Shown piece by piece: positions 15,232-23,047 of a DNA stretch of 34,251 nt. Below the pieces are notes generated by a model. That model made no database searches and was not told the origin of the DNA. It worked only from the letters and a program-made list of their open reading frames with translations. Source of the stretch: Schlesneria paludicola DSM 18645 (GTDB taxonomy: Bacteria; Planctomycetota; Planctomycetia; Planctomycetales; Planctomycetaceae); NCBI GenBank assembly GCA_945876035.1, contig CAMCMU010000049.1, positions 1 through 34,251 on the forward strand, given 5' to 3'. The stretch's first letter is position 1. Every line of letters begins with the position of its first letter. The position numbers and the translations under genes were made by a program.

Positions 15232-16290
15232 ATGGTGCAATCTGTGGCTTACACTAAACGCACAATATCTTTTTGGCTCGCTGTCTTCGTTGTGACATAC
15301 GCACTGCCGGTGTTCTGGGCCTTTGGAGATGAAGGCGCTGTCGCTAACAACGATTTATTCTTTACGAACTCCGATGGCACTGCGGCCGTTTTTTCGAACA
15401 CTTTTGAGACCCCTGCTCTGCATGCATCCGGCGCGGATATTGTGCCGGTCAAAGCACCGCTCTTTGATGAGCCATCTTTGCTGCCAACAAGCGGAGACAA
15501 CAACTTCATTTACCGTCTTGTGCATCGGCTCATTCCAGGTGATTCGCCACGGGATCCACCGCCGGCGGACATCAACTCGCCTGGGCCAGACACTGCCAAT
15601 TTCCCCAACAGCCCTTTCACTCTGCAGAAGGGCCGATCGTACATCGAGAGTTCGCCAATCGTAACGTCGCGGGCAGGACCGGGGACGCCGCAAACGTGGG
15701 CATGGTCATTTTTAATGCGTACGGGCCTCACGGATGACTGTGAGTTTCGCGTGTTCAGCGGAGGACCCGCTGTTGTCGGACCGATCGACGGCGATCCTTC
15801 CTACAGTGGATTCGCACCGCTTGTCTTCGATCTCAAAATACATCTCTGGGGTGAGGAGGATTGGCTGTATTATCCCAGCGTCGGTCTGGAAACCTTCCTC
15901 TCAACAAATCTGGCATCGAAACCATTTCAACTCGGGAATCAACCCGGAATCTCGATCCTTGTCGCCCATAAGTTTCCCGGCGACATCCATCTTGAATGGA
16001 ACTTTGGCTACTTCGGCACGAACGATCCGGATGCCCTCGATACTTTGAGCGAATCGTACCTCGGGGTCTCGTGGGCACTCCAGAAACAACTCTCCAAGAA
16101 ACTCGCTGTTTTCTATCAGGGTTTTTACAATGGCGCAAACGGAAACTTCTTTCCGGCTGATCTCGTCAGCGGCTTAGGCGGATATTGGAGCGCCACGCAG
16201 CGACTGGGGCTATTTGCGACCTACAACTGGTCGCTCGATAAGATGGGAAGCCCCTCCGGAGGCTACAGCGGTTTTGCCTATGCCTATTAG
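15232..16290 (+). CDS. secreted, probably outer-membrane beta-barrel protein of unknown role
   Basis: The 352-residue product starts with a clear export signal, a basic VAYTKRT stretch followed by ISFWLAVFVVTYALPVFWAFG, with signal-peptidase cleavage likely near residue 32. The mature part is rich in aromatic and Gly residues and alternating hydrophobic strands (SGFAPLVFDLKIHLWG, LGVSWALQKQLSKKLAVFYQ). It ends GGYSGFAYAY with a C-terminal aromatic residue, features of a small outer-membrane barrel of the kind annotated as transporter or MetA-pathway-like in planctomycetes. I chose ATG 15232 because it places the signal peptide at the N-terminus; an in-frame ATG at 15190 would add 14 residues. 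No operon partner is visible. The substrate, if any, is unknown. Confidence 0.75.
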   Translation: MVQSVAYTKRTISFWLAVFVVTYALPVFWAFGDEGAVANNDLFFTNSDGTAAVFSNTFETPALHASGADIVPVKAPLFDEPSLLPTSGDNNFIYRLVHRLIPGDSPRDPPPADINSPGPDTANFPNSPFTLQKGRSYIESSPIVTSRAGPGTPQTWAWSFLMRTGLTDDCEFRVFSGGPAVVGPIDGDPSYSGFAPLVFDLKIHLWGEEDWLYYPSVGLETFLSTNLASKPFQLGNQPGISILVAHKFPGDIHLEWNFGYFGTNDPDALDTLSESYLGVSWALQKQLSKKLAVFYQGFYNGANGNFFPADLVSGLGGYWSATQRLGLFATYNWSLDKMGSPSGGYSGFAYAY

Positions 16291-16627
16291 ACCGCTTCTC
16301 AGCTAGCGGTCGCGACGGCGTGGCAAAACAGGAGACGGAGGCGAGGGGTCGGCGAACGCTCGAGGAGCGTTGGGCGGCGGCAGCCTTTTCTCGACGAGAT
16401 TGAGCGACTCTTACTCACTGCGGCGGGCGCGGAGCGGATGCTCCAAGACGATATGGCAAGCTTTGCCGAGCTGCATACCGCGACCCGACAACAAAAACGA
16501 CCCGCCATCCCTGAGACGAGCGGTTTTTTTCGTTTTCGGTTGCACCGGGGTTGCACCGACTGAAAACTCCGCCACCGCCTTATCGTTTTCGTCGCCGTAA
16601 GTCTTTTCACTGAAATGAATTATCGAG
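16291..16627. other. spacer with weak coding-like traces beside tRNA-Gln
   Basis: One minus-strand frame starting right after the tRNA 3' end reads EKTYGDENDKAVAEFSVGAT and PVQPKTKKTARLRDGGSFLL before stopping near 16420. One plus-strand frame reads FLDEIERLLLTAAGAERMLQ. Neither is a recognisable gene. Position next to a tRNA 3' end is typical of decayed integrated elements. A T7 run near 16526 follows GAGCGG, but the possible stem is too weak to call a terminator. Confidence 0.35.
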
Positions 16628-16698
16628 TTGCCCGACGAGGATTCGAACCTCGACCAAGTGAGTCAGAGTCACTCGTGCTACCGTTACACCATCAGGCA
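16628..16698 (-). tRNA. tRNA-Gln (anticodon CTG)
   Basis: A full cloverleaf can be folded. The acceptor stem TGCCTGA/TCGGGCA gives seven pairs including one G-T. The anticodon stem AGTGA/TCACT encloses the loop CTCTGAC, so the anticodon is CTG and reads CAG (Gln). The T-arm is CGAGGTTCGAATCCTCG. The D-loop is short, as usual for tRNA-Gln. Position 16628 is the discriminator base (A). CCA is not encoded, so it must be added after transcription. Confidence 0.96.
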
Positions 16699-16778
16699 GT
16701 CGTCACCGGCTCAGCGAACTGATGAGAAGTCTGAGCGGTTGCCTCGTCGTCCCATTTTGAGTTCTTCCAAGCGTGCGA

Positions 16779-16806
16779 AGTATACTCGCTCACTCCGTTT
16801 TGCCAA
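16779..16806 (-). promoter_or_regulatory. probable sigma-70-type promoter of tRNA-Gln
   Basis: On the minus strand TTGGCA (16801-16806) is followed after exactly 16 bases by TATACT (16779-16784), close to the -35 and -10 consensus. Transcription would start near 16772 and give a leader of about 74 nt before the tRNA. No other gene on this strand intervenes. Confidence 0.6.
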
Positions 16807-17038
16807 TCCGAAGCCCAGAATTTTTACAGGTCCATCGCGTGACGGAATTCGATGATCACAAAAAGTCGCTGCCTTGGAAATCGGCAGTTGGCCTGGGTTG
16901 TCAGTGGTGAGTCATGACCGCAGAACCGTCAGGAAGGATGCGTGACCCGGAGTCGTCCCTGAGATTCGGAATTTGCCACCACAAACGGCAGCCGGAAGGG
17001 ATCACGGGCGCGACAAAACGACGAACACGTCAAACGCG

Positions 17039-18040
17039 TTACTGTTCTTTGACCTGCGTCCAATAGACAAAAACCGCGAGCGGCCCACCGATAAAAATTC
17101 CAGAATACGGCAGGGATTCTGGTAAGTGGAGTTTCTTGTAAAAACCGTACAGAAAAAAAGTATCGAGCATGCTAAAGCCGATGAACGAGAAACACATCAC
17201 AAGCATGCCCAGTTGTCGACGTTGTTGCTTCTCATCGTCGCTCGGGACAGACTTGGGCCGTGCAATGCGAGTCGTTGTTTTTTTTTCTGTTGTGACGGAT
17301 TCTTCTGCTTCTTGGCGGAGTCCGGCCGAGTAGTACTTGGCAATGCCCTGATTGATTGCAATCGGTGTGGCCAAAACGGGGCGAATGGGCATGTTGAATC
17401 GAAGTCGAATTTCATCTTCGAGCTCTGGGTCGGGCTCATCGGAGCAGGCGACAAGGAGTCCGCCGTGATCTGCAAACAGCGGCAGGCAGGTATGGCGTCG
17501 GACAACAGCGCGGGGCAACTTGTCGAGGACGGCGGCGTCGGGCAGCATGTCGACGAGATCGACGAACGGTCGTCCAAGTTCCAAAGCCAAGGCTCGCGCG
17601 GCTACGTCTGGTTCGACTAATTTCATCTGCACCAAAGCATCACGAACAGAAAGCCCGCTGCGTTCGGCGTGCGCCTTCGCTTCGCGAATCTGATCGGAAG
17701 TCAACAGCCCCTGTTCCTGCAGATAGGATGTCAAAGGCCGATGCCCCGTGGTCGCATCTCGATCATCAATCGTCCTACCTTGGGTGACATCATACTCACG
17801 CTTCTGTTCAACGTCGGTCAAACAAAGCATGGCCTTAGCGAGTTCATTCAGTAGCTGTTGTGACTCATTGGAGTATTTTCCCGTCGCATATTTGCGCACG
17901 GTTATGTTGAGCTTCTTATAGTTTTTTCGAATCTTTTCTGGATTGTCTTCGAAAAGAACCAACCGCAATAGTTGATAGTGGTCCGGTGGCCGCAAGCCCT
18001 CCGGAATTCCCAACCAATCTTTATAGACATCTAACACCAC
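17039..18040 (-). CDS. J-like domain / MshEN domain / membrane protein, partner of the adjacent Hsp70
   Basis: This 333-residue protein has three parts. Residues 20-85 (DHYQLLRL, IRKNYKKLNITVRKYATGKY, ending AMLCLTDVEQKREYD) resemble helices of a J domain, but the HPD motif needed to stimulate Hsp70 is absent. Residues 100-245 (SYLQEQGLLTSDQIREAKAH, ALALELGRPFVDL, LPRAVVRRHTCLPLF) match the MshEN/GspE-N domain, a family that binds cyclic di-GMP in some members. The C-terminus has two membrane segments at about 277-302 and 313-327. The start is GTG 18040, preceded by GAGGAGG with 7-base spacing. It lies 84 bp after the Hsp70 gene on the same strand and is probably cotranscribed. I infer a membrane-attached Hsp70 cofactor. 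Confidence 0.8.
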   Translation of the reverse strand: MVLDVYKDWLGIPEGLRPPDHYQLLRLVLFEDNPEKIRKNYKKLNITVRKYATGKYSNESQQLLNELAKAMLCLTDVEQKREYDVTQGRTIDDRDATTGHRPLTSYLQEQGLLTSDQIREAKAHAERSGLSVRDALVQMKLVEPDVAARALALELGRPFVDLVDMLPDAAVLDKLPRAVVRRHTCLPLFADHGGLLVACSDEPDPELEDEIRLRFNMPIRPVLATPIAINQGIAKYYSAGLRQEAEESVTTEKKTTTRIARPKSVPSDDEKQQRRQLGMLVMCFSFIGFSMLDTFFLYGFYKKLHLPESLPYSGIFIGGPLAVFVYWTQVKEQ

Positions 18041-18124
18041 AAATGGGCCTCCTCATTGCGGATTGCAGCATCCCCTTGCCCCCTGCAGCATCACATCGGC
18101 AGTCGCCAGCGAGAGTGAGTTCGA

Positions 18125-19711
18125 CTACTCAACGGTATATTCGCTGGCGAGTGCGGTAAAATCTCCCACACTTTTTTCGGAGAGTCCTGAGTCACGAACG
18201 ATTTCTGTCGTTGCGAGGCAACCGCTGACGAGTTCTTTTGCGACGGCGTGAATGCGACCGTTCGCATCATAACTGTAGGTAACTTCCACGGGCGACCCTG
18301 CAGGCAAATGGGGGGGAAGATTAAGAACCCGAAAGTCCCCAATTTGAGTACAGGCATCCGGATCGGTGGCATCTCCTTGGAGAATATAGACGTGAATCGT
18401 TTTCTGGTTTGCCGAATTCGTGGCGAATCGCTGACTCACGCTATACGGAATCTGTGTGTTTTTAGGGATCATAATGTGGTTATTTTTTTGGGCCCGATCG
18501 TTCGGGTTAGACACCTTGATTCCCAATGCATGCGAGTTGACATCGCTTGTTTTGACGGATCGCAGCCGATTGCCAATCAGGGCGTTGAGGCCTGCGAGGC
18601 CCCGATTTTCTCGGGCTTCCAAAATGGCCGCATGGATTGCGGCTCCCTGAGCGACGGCCTCTTCTGGACGCAGCAATTCTAAATCGCGCAGCGGTTGTCG
18701 GTGACAAATCTCCGACAGCATGATTTCCACCGCGGGCATATACGTCGAACCTCCAACGAGAACCACTTCACTCAACTGTTTGGGATCCACACCGGATTGC
18801 TGAAGCACCAATTCGGTCGTATCCCGCGTTCGCTGTAATAGATCCGCCGTCATTCGCTCAAAGTCTTTTCGAGTGAACTGTAGGGAGAGTGTCTTGCCAC
18901 GGTAATAGACCGTCAATGGCACCTGCAGGGCGGTGCTGAGTGCCCGTTTTGCGTCTTCGCAGTTGGCGTTGAAGTCACGCATCGCTTCGGGATCGAGTCG
19001 TGGATCTTCGCCGAACTTTCGAAAAAATTGCTCTGATACGTGATCCGTGATTCTCGTGGTCCAGTCCAGTCCACCAAGCATCACATCGCCGTCGGTGGCA
19101 AGAACACGAAATTGCGTCGGTGTGTAGCGAACGACCGTCACATCGAATGTCCCACCGCCAAGGTCATAGACCAGAATTTGTTTCGCGTCTTGCTTCAAGT
19201 CGCTACGTCCGAGTTCGCCCTTCATCCATGCATAAGCCAAAGTCGCGGCTGTCGGTTCGTTGATAATGTCAACCACATTCAGACCGGCGATCCGGCCGGC
19301 ATCCTGAGTCGCCTTGCGACGCACATCGTTAAAGTAGTAGGGAACGGTGATGACCGCGTTCATGATCGGTCCAACCGTTTTTTCCCCGTCTTGTTTTAAT
19401 TTTTTCAGAATCAACGCCGAGATGAATTCCGGAGTCAATTTCTTATTCTGATAGACGACGCTGAAGTCTTTGTTCCCCATCTGGCGTTTGATGGACTCGA
19501 CAATGTGGTCGGCCGATTCCTGAGAACTCCGTTCGAAAGTCGGCCCGACCACCACTTGACCGTCGTCTCCGAGCAGCACAATCGAAGGAGTGATATTCCG
19601 ACCTTCCGTGTTTAAGAGAGCCACTGGCTCTCCTTTTTTATTCACTTGAGCAATCGTTGAATACGTGGTCCCCAAATCAATACCGACAGTCTGCCCTTCA
19701 ATAAATTTCAT
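18125..19711 (-). CDS. Hsp70 family chaperone (DnaK-like, short)
   Basis: This 528-residue protein has the full Hsp70 ATPase domain: phosphate 1 VGIDLGTTYSTIAQ near residue 9, NEPTAATLAYA in connect 1, phosphate 2 LVYDLGGGTFDVTVV, and the adenosine box VVLVGGSTYMPAVEIML. The substrate-binding part is present as a beta-like region (HALGIKVSNPND, MIPKNTQIPYS). The protein stops after about 60 further residues, so the helical lid of standard DnaK (about 630 residues) is missing. It is therefore a specialised Hsp70, not the housekeeping dnaK, and no grpE or classical dnaJ is nearby. ATG 19711 is preceded by a weak AGG. The downstream J-like membrane protein is the likely partner. Confidence 0.92.
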   Translation of the reverse strand: MKFIEGQTVGIDLGTTYSTIAQVNKKGEPVALLNTEGRNITPSIVLLGDDGQVVVGPTFERSSQESADHIVESIKRQMGNKDFSVVYQNKKLTPEFISALILKKLKQDGEKTVGPIMNAVITVPYYFNDVRRKATQDAGRIAGLNVVDIINEPTAATLAYAWMKGELGRSDLKQDAKQILVYDLGGGTFDVTVVRYTPTQFRVLATDGDVMLGGLDWTTRITDHVSEQFFRKFGEDPRLDPEAMRDFNANCEDAKRALSTALQVPLTVYYRGKTLSLQFTRKDFERMTADLLQRTRDTTELVLQQSGVDPKQLSEVVLVGGSTYMPAVEIMLSEICHRQPLRDLELLRPEEAVAQGAAIHAAILEARENRGLAGLNALIGNRLRSVKTSDVNSHALGIKVSNPNDRAQKNNHIMIPKNTQIPYSVSQRFATNSANQKTIHVYILQGDATDPDACTQIGDFRVLNLPPHLPAGSPVEVTYSYDANGRIHAVAKELVSGCLATTEIVRDSGLSEKSVGDFTALASEYTVE

Positions 19712-19887
19712 TTTTTTGGCCTATTGCTGTGAGTCTCGGACAACTGAGATTGGGGCCGACTGGATCAGCAATTCGAATCGATTGCATCCTATCAAATACC
19801 CCAGATCCTACCCATTCTGCCGGACGACACTTGCGGAAATCAAGCGAGCGATCTTCTGTCGTCCTCATTCCAGGCGTTCCCAACGAT

Positions 19888-20325
19888 TTATGCGGCACGT
19901 TCTGAACGTCGAAAGTCGTCCCGATCTCGCTCGTCCTCAACCTGTTCATCCTTTTTCTGAGTCCTCTGGTGAGATTCTGACAAGCGTTGCAAACCCTTAA
20001 CGGCAATCTCCGCCTCCACGAGTTCCTCACGTCTTCGCGTCACTTGAACGGACACCTCGCCAAGCATCGTTTCGACTTCGGCGAGTTCCCTTGATAATCG
20101 GTCAAAATAATCGTCATAAGACACGGCGTGGGTAGCCGACCACGTGGACCCCGCTTGAAGTGTTCGGAACTCGTTCCTCGCGTGAAGGCGTTCGGCGGCG
20201 ATGCGGTTGTAATCATCACGTAAAATTTTTTCGCGGGCCTGTTCCTGCGTGTAAGCTTGTCGGCGAATGTCTCGCTCGATCTCGCGAAGCCTCAGTACCG
20301 TGTCAAATCGAAAAGGAATCGACAT
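19888..20325 (-). CDS. fliJ: flagellar export protein FliJ
   Basis: This 145-residue, highly charged, all-helical protein begins FRFDTVLRLREIERDIRRQA, the characteristic FliJ opening. Two long coiled-coil stretches follow (about 10-55 and 75-125). FliJ sits in the centre of the FliI hexamer and couples it to the export gate. The identification is supported by its place after fliH and fliI. The start has AGGAGG eight bases upstream of ATG. The gene lies 114 bp beyond fliI, with a strong intrinsic terminator in between, so it may have its own promoter or depend on read-through. The C-terminus (DERDRDDFRRSERAA) is unusually charged. Confidence 0.88.
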   Translation of the reverse strand: MSIPFRFDTVLRLREIERDIRRQAYTQEQAREKILRDDYNRIAAERLHARNEFRTLQAGSTWSATHAVSYDDYFDRLSRELAEVETMLGEVSVQVTRRREELVEAEIAVKGLQRLSESHQRTQKKDEQVEDERDRDDFRRSERAA

Positions 20326-20393
20326 GATCGAGGCCTCCTGAAACGATGTGTCTTTCGAGAAACTGCGGCATGGGATGTGATCCGATCTTCAGG

Positions 20394-20432
20394 ACAAAAA
20401 ACGTTGTCGTTACGGATAATAACGGCAACGTT
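20394..20432 (-). terminator. intrinsic terminator after fliI
   Basis: On the minus strand AACGTTGCCGTTA (20420-20432) can pair with TAACGACAACGTT (20400-20412). This makes a 13-bp stem with one mismatch and a 7-base loop, directly followed by a run of T. It lies 8 bp past the fliI stop codon and upstream of fliJ. Stem and T run have the geometry of a rho-independent terminator. Confidence 0.75.
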
Positions 20433-20439
20433 GGCGAAA

Positions 20440-21894
20440 TCAGGCCGCGGGCATGATGGCGTTGGCGGTCGACTGCAATTGCGTGCCGGAGTCTCCGTCA
20501 CAAAGGGACTGTTGCAATGCGGTTAATCCTTCGACGGCCTGCTCCAACGTTGAACTTTCACTTGAATTTTGTTGTAGAAACGTTTGGATCGACTCGTGGA
20601 GACGAAGCGCCGAATCGACACGGGAATTGGTTCCGTTTTGGTACGCACCAATGGAAATCAGATCTTCTGCCTGCCGACGTGCTGCCAGAAGTTGTCGCAA
20701 TGATGTGGCCGCCTTGCGGTGTTCAAGATCCGTGATTTCGGTCATCACGCGTGACACACTGGCGAGGATGTCGATTGCTGGAAAATGGCCATGTTCAGCC
20801 AATTTCCGATTTAGCACGACATGGCCATCAAGCGTGCCTCTGACGGCATCCGCGATCGGTTCGTTCATGTCGTCTCCCTCCACCAGAACAGAGAAGATTC
20901 CTGTAATGCTTCCGGAATGGGTTCGTCCACATCGTTCGAGCAATTTCGGAAGAAGGGCAAATACGCTCGGGGGATATCCTCGAGTGGCGGGAGCCTCTCC
21001 GGCAGCGAGGCCAATTTCACGTTGCGCCTGTGCGAATCGCGTCACGCTGTCCATCACCAGCAGCACGTCGCGGCCGGTATCTCGAAAATACTCGGCGATG
21101 GCCGTGCCGAGATACGCAGCCCGCAGCCTGACAACAGCGGGGTCGTCTCCGGTCGCGACCACAACAACGCTGTGATTCAATCCCTCCGGGCCGAGATCTC
21201 GTTCGATGAACTCACGAACTTCCCGTCCTCGTTCTCCAATCAGCACGACAACATTGACGTCCGCCTCTGTGGAGCGGGCGATTTGGCCAAGCAGTGTACT
21301 CTTGCCGACACCACTTCCAGCAAAAATCCCCAAACGCTGGCCTCGACCGCATGTCAACAGACCGTCCAGCGCGCGAATCCCTGTGGCGAGTGCTCGATCA
21401 ATGCGCGGGCGCTGCATCGGTGAGATCTGTTGCCCTTGTAACGAAACACGATGTGGAAGGACTGCGGGCGTGCGGTCATCAACGAATCGCCCGCGACCGT
21501 CAATAATCCGACCAATCAATCCATCGCCGACCCGAGCCCCCTGAATCGACTGCTTCAGAATGCAGGAGGTTCCCCGACGAATACCCTGCAGGTCACCGTA
21601 GGGTAGCAAAAGAGTCTCATCCCCAGAAAATCCGACAACTTCGGCATCAATATTTTCGCCCTGTTCGACCTCAATTTGTGCGACGGCCCCCAAAGGAGCC
21701 GGAAACCCCGCGACCGAGACGGTCAAACCAACGATCTTCGACACACGTCCGCAAAGGCCGACAGACATGGCGCGTTGGATATGGTCAACAAGTGCCGCAG
21801 CACGCGTGCTGCTGTTAGTCGGCACGTATCCGCGATTCGAGTTCACCTGCCCGCAAGGATCAAGAGTCATTCTCAATTGTGGCTTTGCAAACAT
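20440..21894 (-). CDS. fliI: flagellar export ATPase FliI
   Basis: This 484-residue ATPase energises export of flagellar subunits. It has the F1-beta-like core: Walker A FAGSGVGKSTLL at about 191-202, VVVLIGERGREVREFIE after it, Walker B DVLLVMDSVTRFAQAQREIG, and GEAPATRGYPPSVFALLPKL, which is diagnostic for FliI/type III ATPases. The N-terminal barrel (GRVSKIVGLTVSVAGFPAPLG) is present. The end is a helical domain containing VDSALRLHESIQTFL. ATG 21894 follows the fliH stop by 6 bp and uses GGAAGG at the end of fliH; a second ATG eight codons in is possible. Flagellar FliI is preferred over an injectisome homologue because FliH and FliJ flank it. Confidence 0.95.
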   Translation of the reverse strand: MFAKPQLRMTLDPCGQVNSNRGYVPTNSSTRAAALVDHIQRAMSVGLCGRVSKIVGLTVSVAGFPAPLGAVAQIEVEQGENIDAEVVGFSGDETLLLPYGDLQGIRRGTSCILKQSIQGARVGDGLIGRIIDGRGRFVDDRTPAVLPHRVSLQGQQISPMQRPRIDRALATGIRALDGLLTCGRGQRLGIFAGSGVGKSTLLGQIARSTEADVNVVVLIGERGREVREFIERDLGPEGLNHSVVVVATGDDPAVVRLRAAYLGTAIAEYFRDTGRDVLLVMDSVTRFAQAQREIGLAAGEAPATRGYPPSVFALLPKLLERCGRTHSGSITGIFSVLVEGDDMNEPIADAVRGTLDGHVVLNRKLAEHGHFPAIDILASVSRVMTEITDLEHRKAATSLRQLLAARRQAEDLISIGAYQNGTNSRVDSALRLHESIQTFLQQNSSESSTLEQAVEGLTALQQSLCDGDSGTQLQSTANAIMPAA

Positions 21895-21900
21895 TCGGAA

Positions 21901-22590
21901 TTAGCCTTCCAGCAGTTCTTCTGCAAGTCGTTCGAGCATCGTTTCTACCCGCGCGTCGATCTCGCCATGGACAGTTTGAATCCGGCATCCCCCCCGAGCC
22001 AACTGGGGGTCCGAGATCAGGATCGAGTCGGCGCATGCCGTCAGCGATTCAACAATTCTTGGAGCGCGGTCACCCCATGATGCGAGATCATCCGGGTGCA
22101 GAAACACGGTGACTCGTGGCTGTCCGGCGGCGAGACGCAGTGCCTCGGTAATCATTCCCGAGGCCAACTCCGGGCGTGTGCTAATCCGTGATTTAAGCAG
22201 TTTTTCCGCGATCGCAATACCGACCCGAATGGCGGTCTCTTCCCAGCGAATCAGCCAGCAATCTCGTTCGGCTTGCAAGGCCTCCGCGGCGGATCGTAAT
22301 GCGGGCAGAGCGGTCTCCAGTTGCGCGTCGATGTGCTTTAAGGCCAGTTCTTGTGCACGCCTTTCGATCTCCGACCGGGCTTCACGCAGACCCTCGGCAC
22401 ACGCTTCCCGGCGGATCTGTTCACGAATCAACTCAGCCCGAATGGATGCTTGCGACAAGAGTTCATTCGCTTCGCTTCTTGCGTTGCTGACAACGGTATC
22501 CGCCTCATGTCGAAGATCGACGAAGTTGAAGGCCCCTTGGGTTGGAAGTTCTCTGGCGGCGTGCGCTTTCACAATGTGGGCGGTGGTCAT
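21901..22590 (-). CDS. fliH: flagellar assembly protein FliH
   Basis: This 229-residue protein regulates FliI and resembles the peripheral stalk of ATP synthases. A long Ala/Glu/Arg-rich helix (about 25-115, EADTVVSNARSEANELLSQA onward) leads to the conserved C-terminal domain. There, IAEKLLKSRISTRPELASGM and VTVFLHPDDL, then ILISDPQLARGGCRIQTVHG and EIDARVETMLERL match the FliH/YscL end. GGAGG lies about 10 bases before ATG 22590. It is the first gene of the fliH-fliI unit. Upstream genes of the usual cluster (fliF, fliG) are not in this window; a TPR lipoprotein precedes it after 457 bp. Confidence 0.9.
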   Translation of the reverse strand: MTTAHIVKAHAARELPTQGAFNFVDLRHEADTVVSNARSEANELLSQASIRAELIREQIRREACAEGLREARSEIERRAQELALKHIDAQLETALPALRSAAEALQAERDCWLIRWEETAIRVGIAIAEKLLKSRISTRPELASGMITEALRLAAGQPRVTVFLHPDDLASWGDRAPRIVESLTACADSILISDPQLARGGCRIQTVHGEIDARVETMLERLAEELLEG

Positions 22591-23047
22591 GATTTATCAT
22601 CCTCCAACAGCCAATGTGTGGATCTCGCCTGTCAACGGACCGCCGTCGTCGTCCGACGGACAGAGTGGGTTAGACAGAAAAGATCGCCGAAGCATTCGAA
22701 AACAATCGGTCGCGCGGTCCCTTGCGAACGTTGGTCTGCATGGACAAGGTCGGCAAACGTCTGGTCAATCACGTGGAATGAACAGATGCCCCTCGTCCGC
22801 GTCATCGGCTAAATGTAATGCGTCCCATCGCAGGGGATCGAGGGTGAGCAGACACGTCCAAGACAAACCTAACACCAATAAATGTGACCTCGCGATCTGA
22901 GGGATTCCCCTCCCGTTACCTCCCACCGGATCCGCGCATGCGTCAGACTCCAGCGTCCCAACACAGACATTCGAAACCGAAACCCCACTCGCGAGGCAGC
23001 CAGCCTCGGTCTTGGCTCGCGCACATCTTTTGGCCCAGTTATTGTTC
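22591..23047. other. spacer upstream of fliH, no gene seen
   Basis: The open frames are short and unlike known proteins. On the minus strand a TTGACA (22636-22641) lies about 45 bp before the fliH start, but no convincing -10 box follows at the right distance. A promoter for fliH probably lies in this stretch, but I cannot place it. Confidence 0.5.

Noticed and set aside
16500-16540. Intrinsic terminator near the T7 run between the secreted protein and tRNA-Gln
   Set aside because: Only a four-base GC stem with a long loop can be formed, too weak to call.
22109-22900. Plus-strand frame of 263 codons
   Set aside because: It lies opposite fliH and has a Ser/Arg/Cys-rich composition with no family resemblance.
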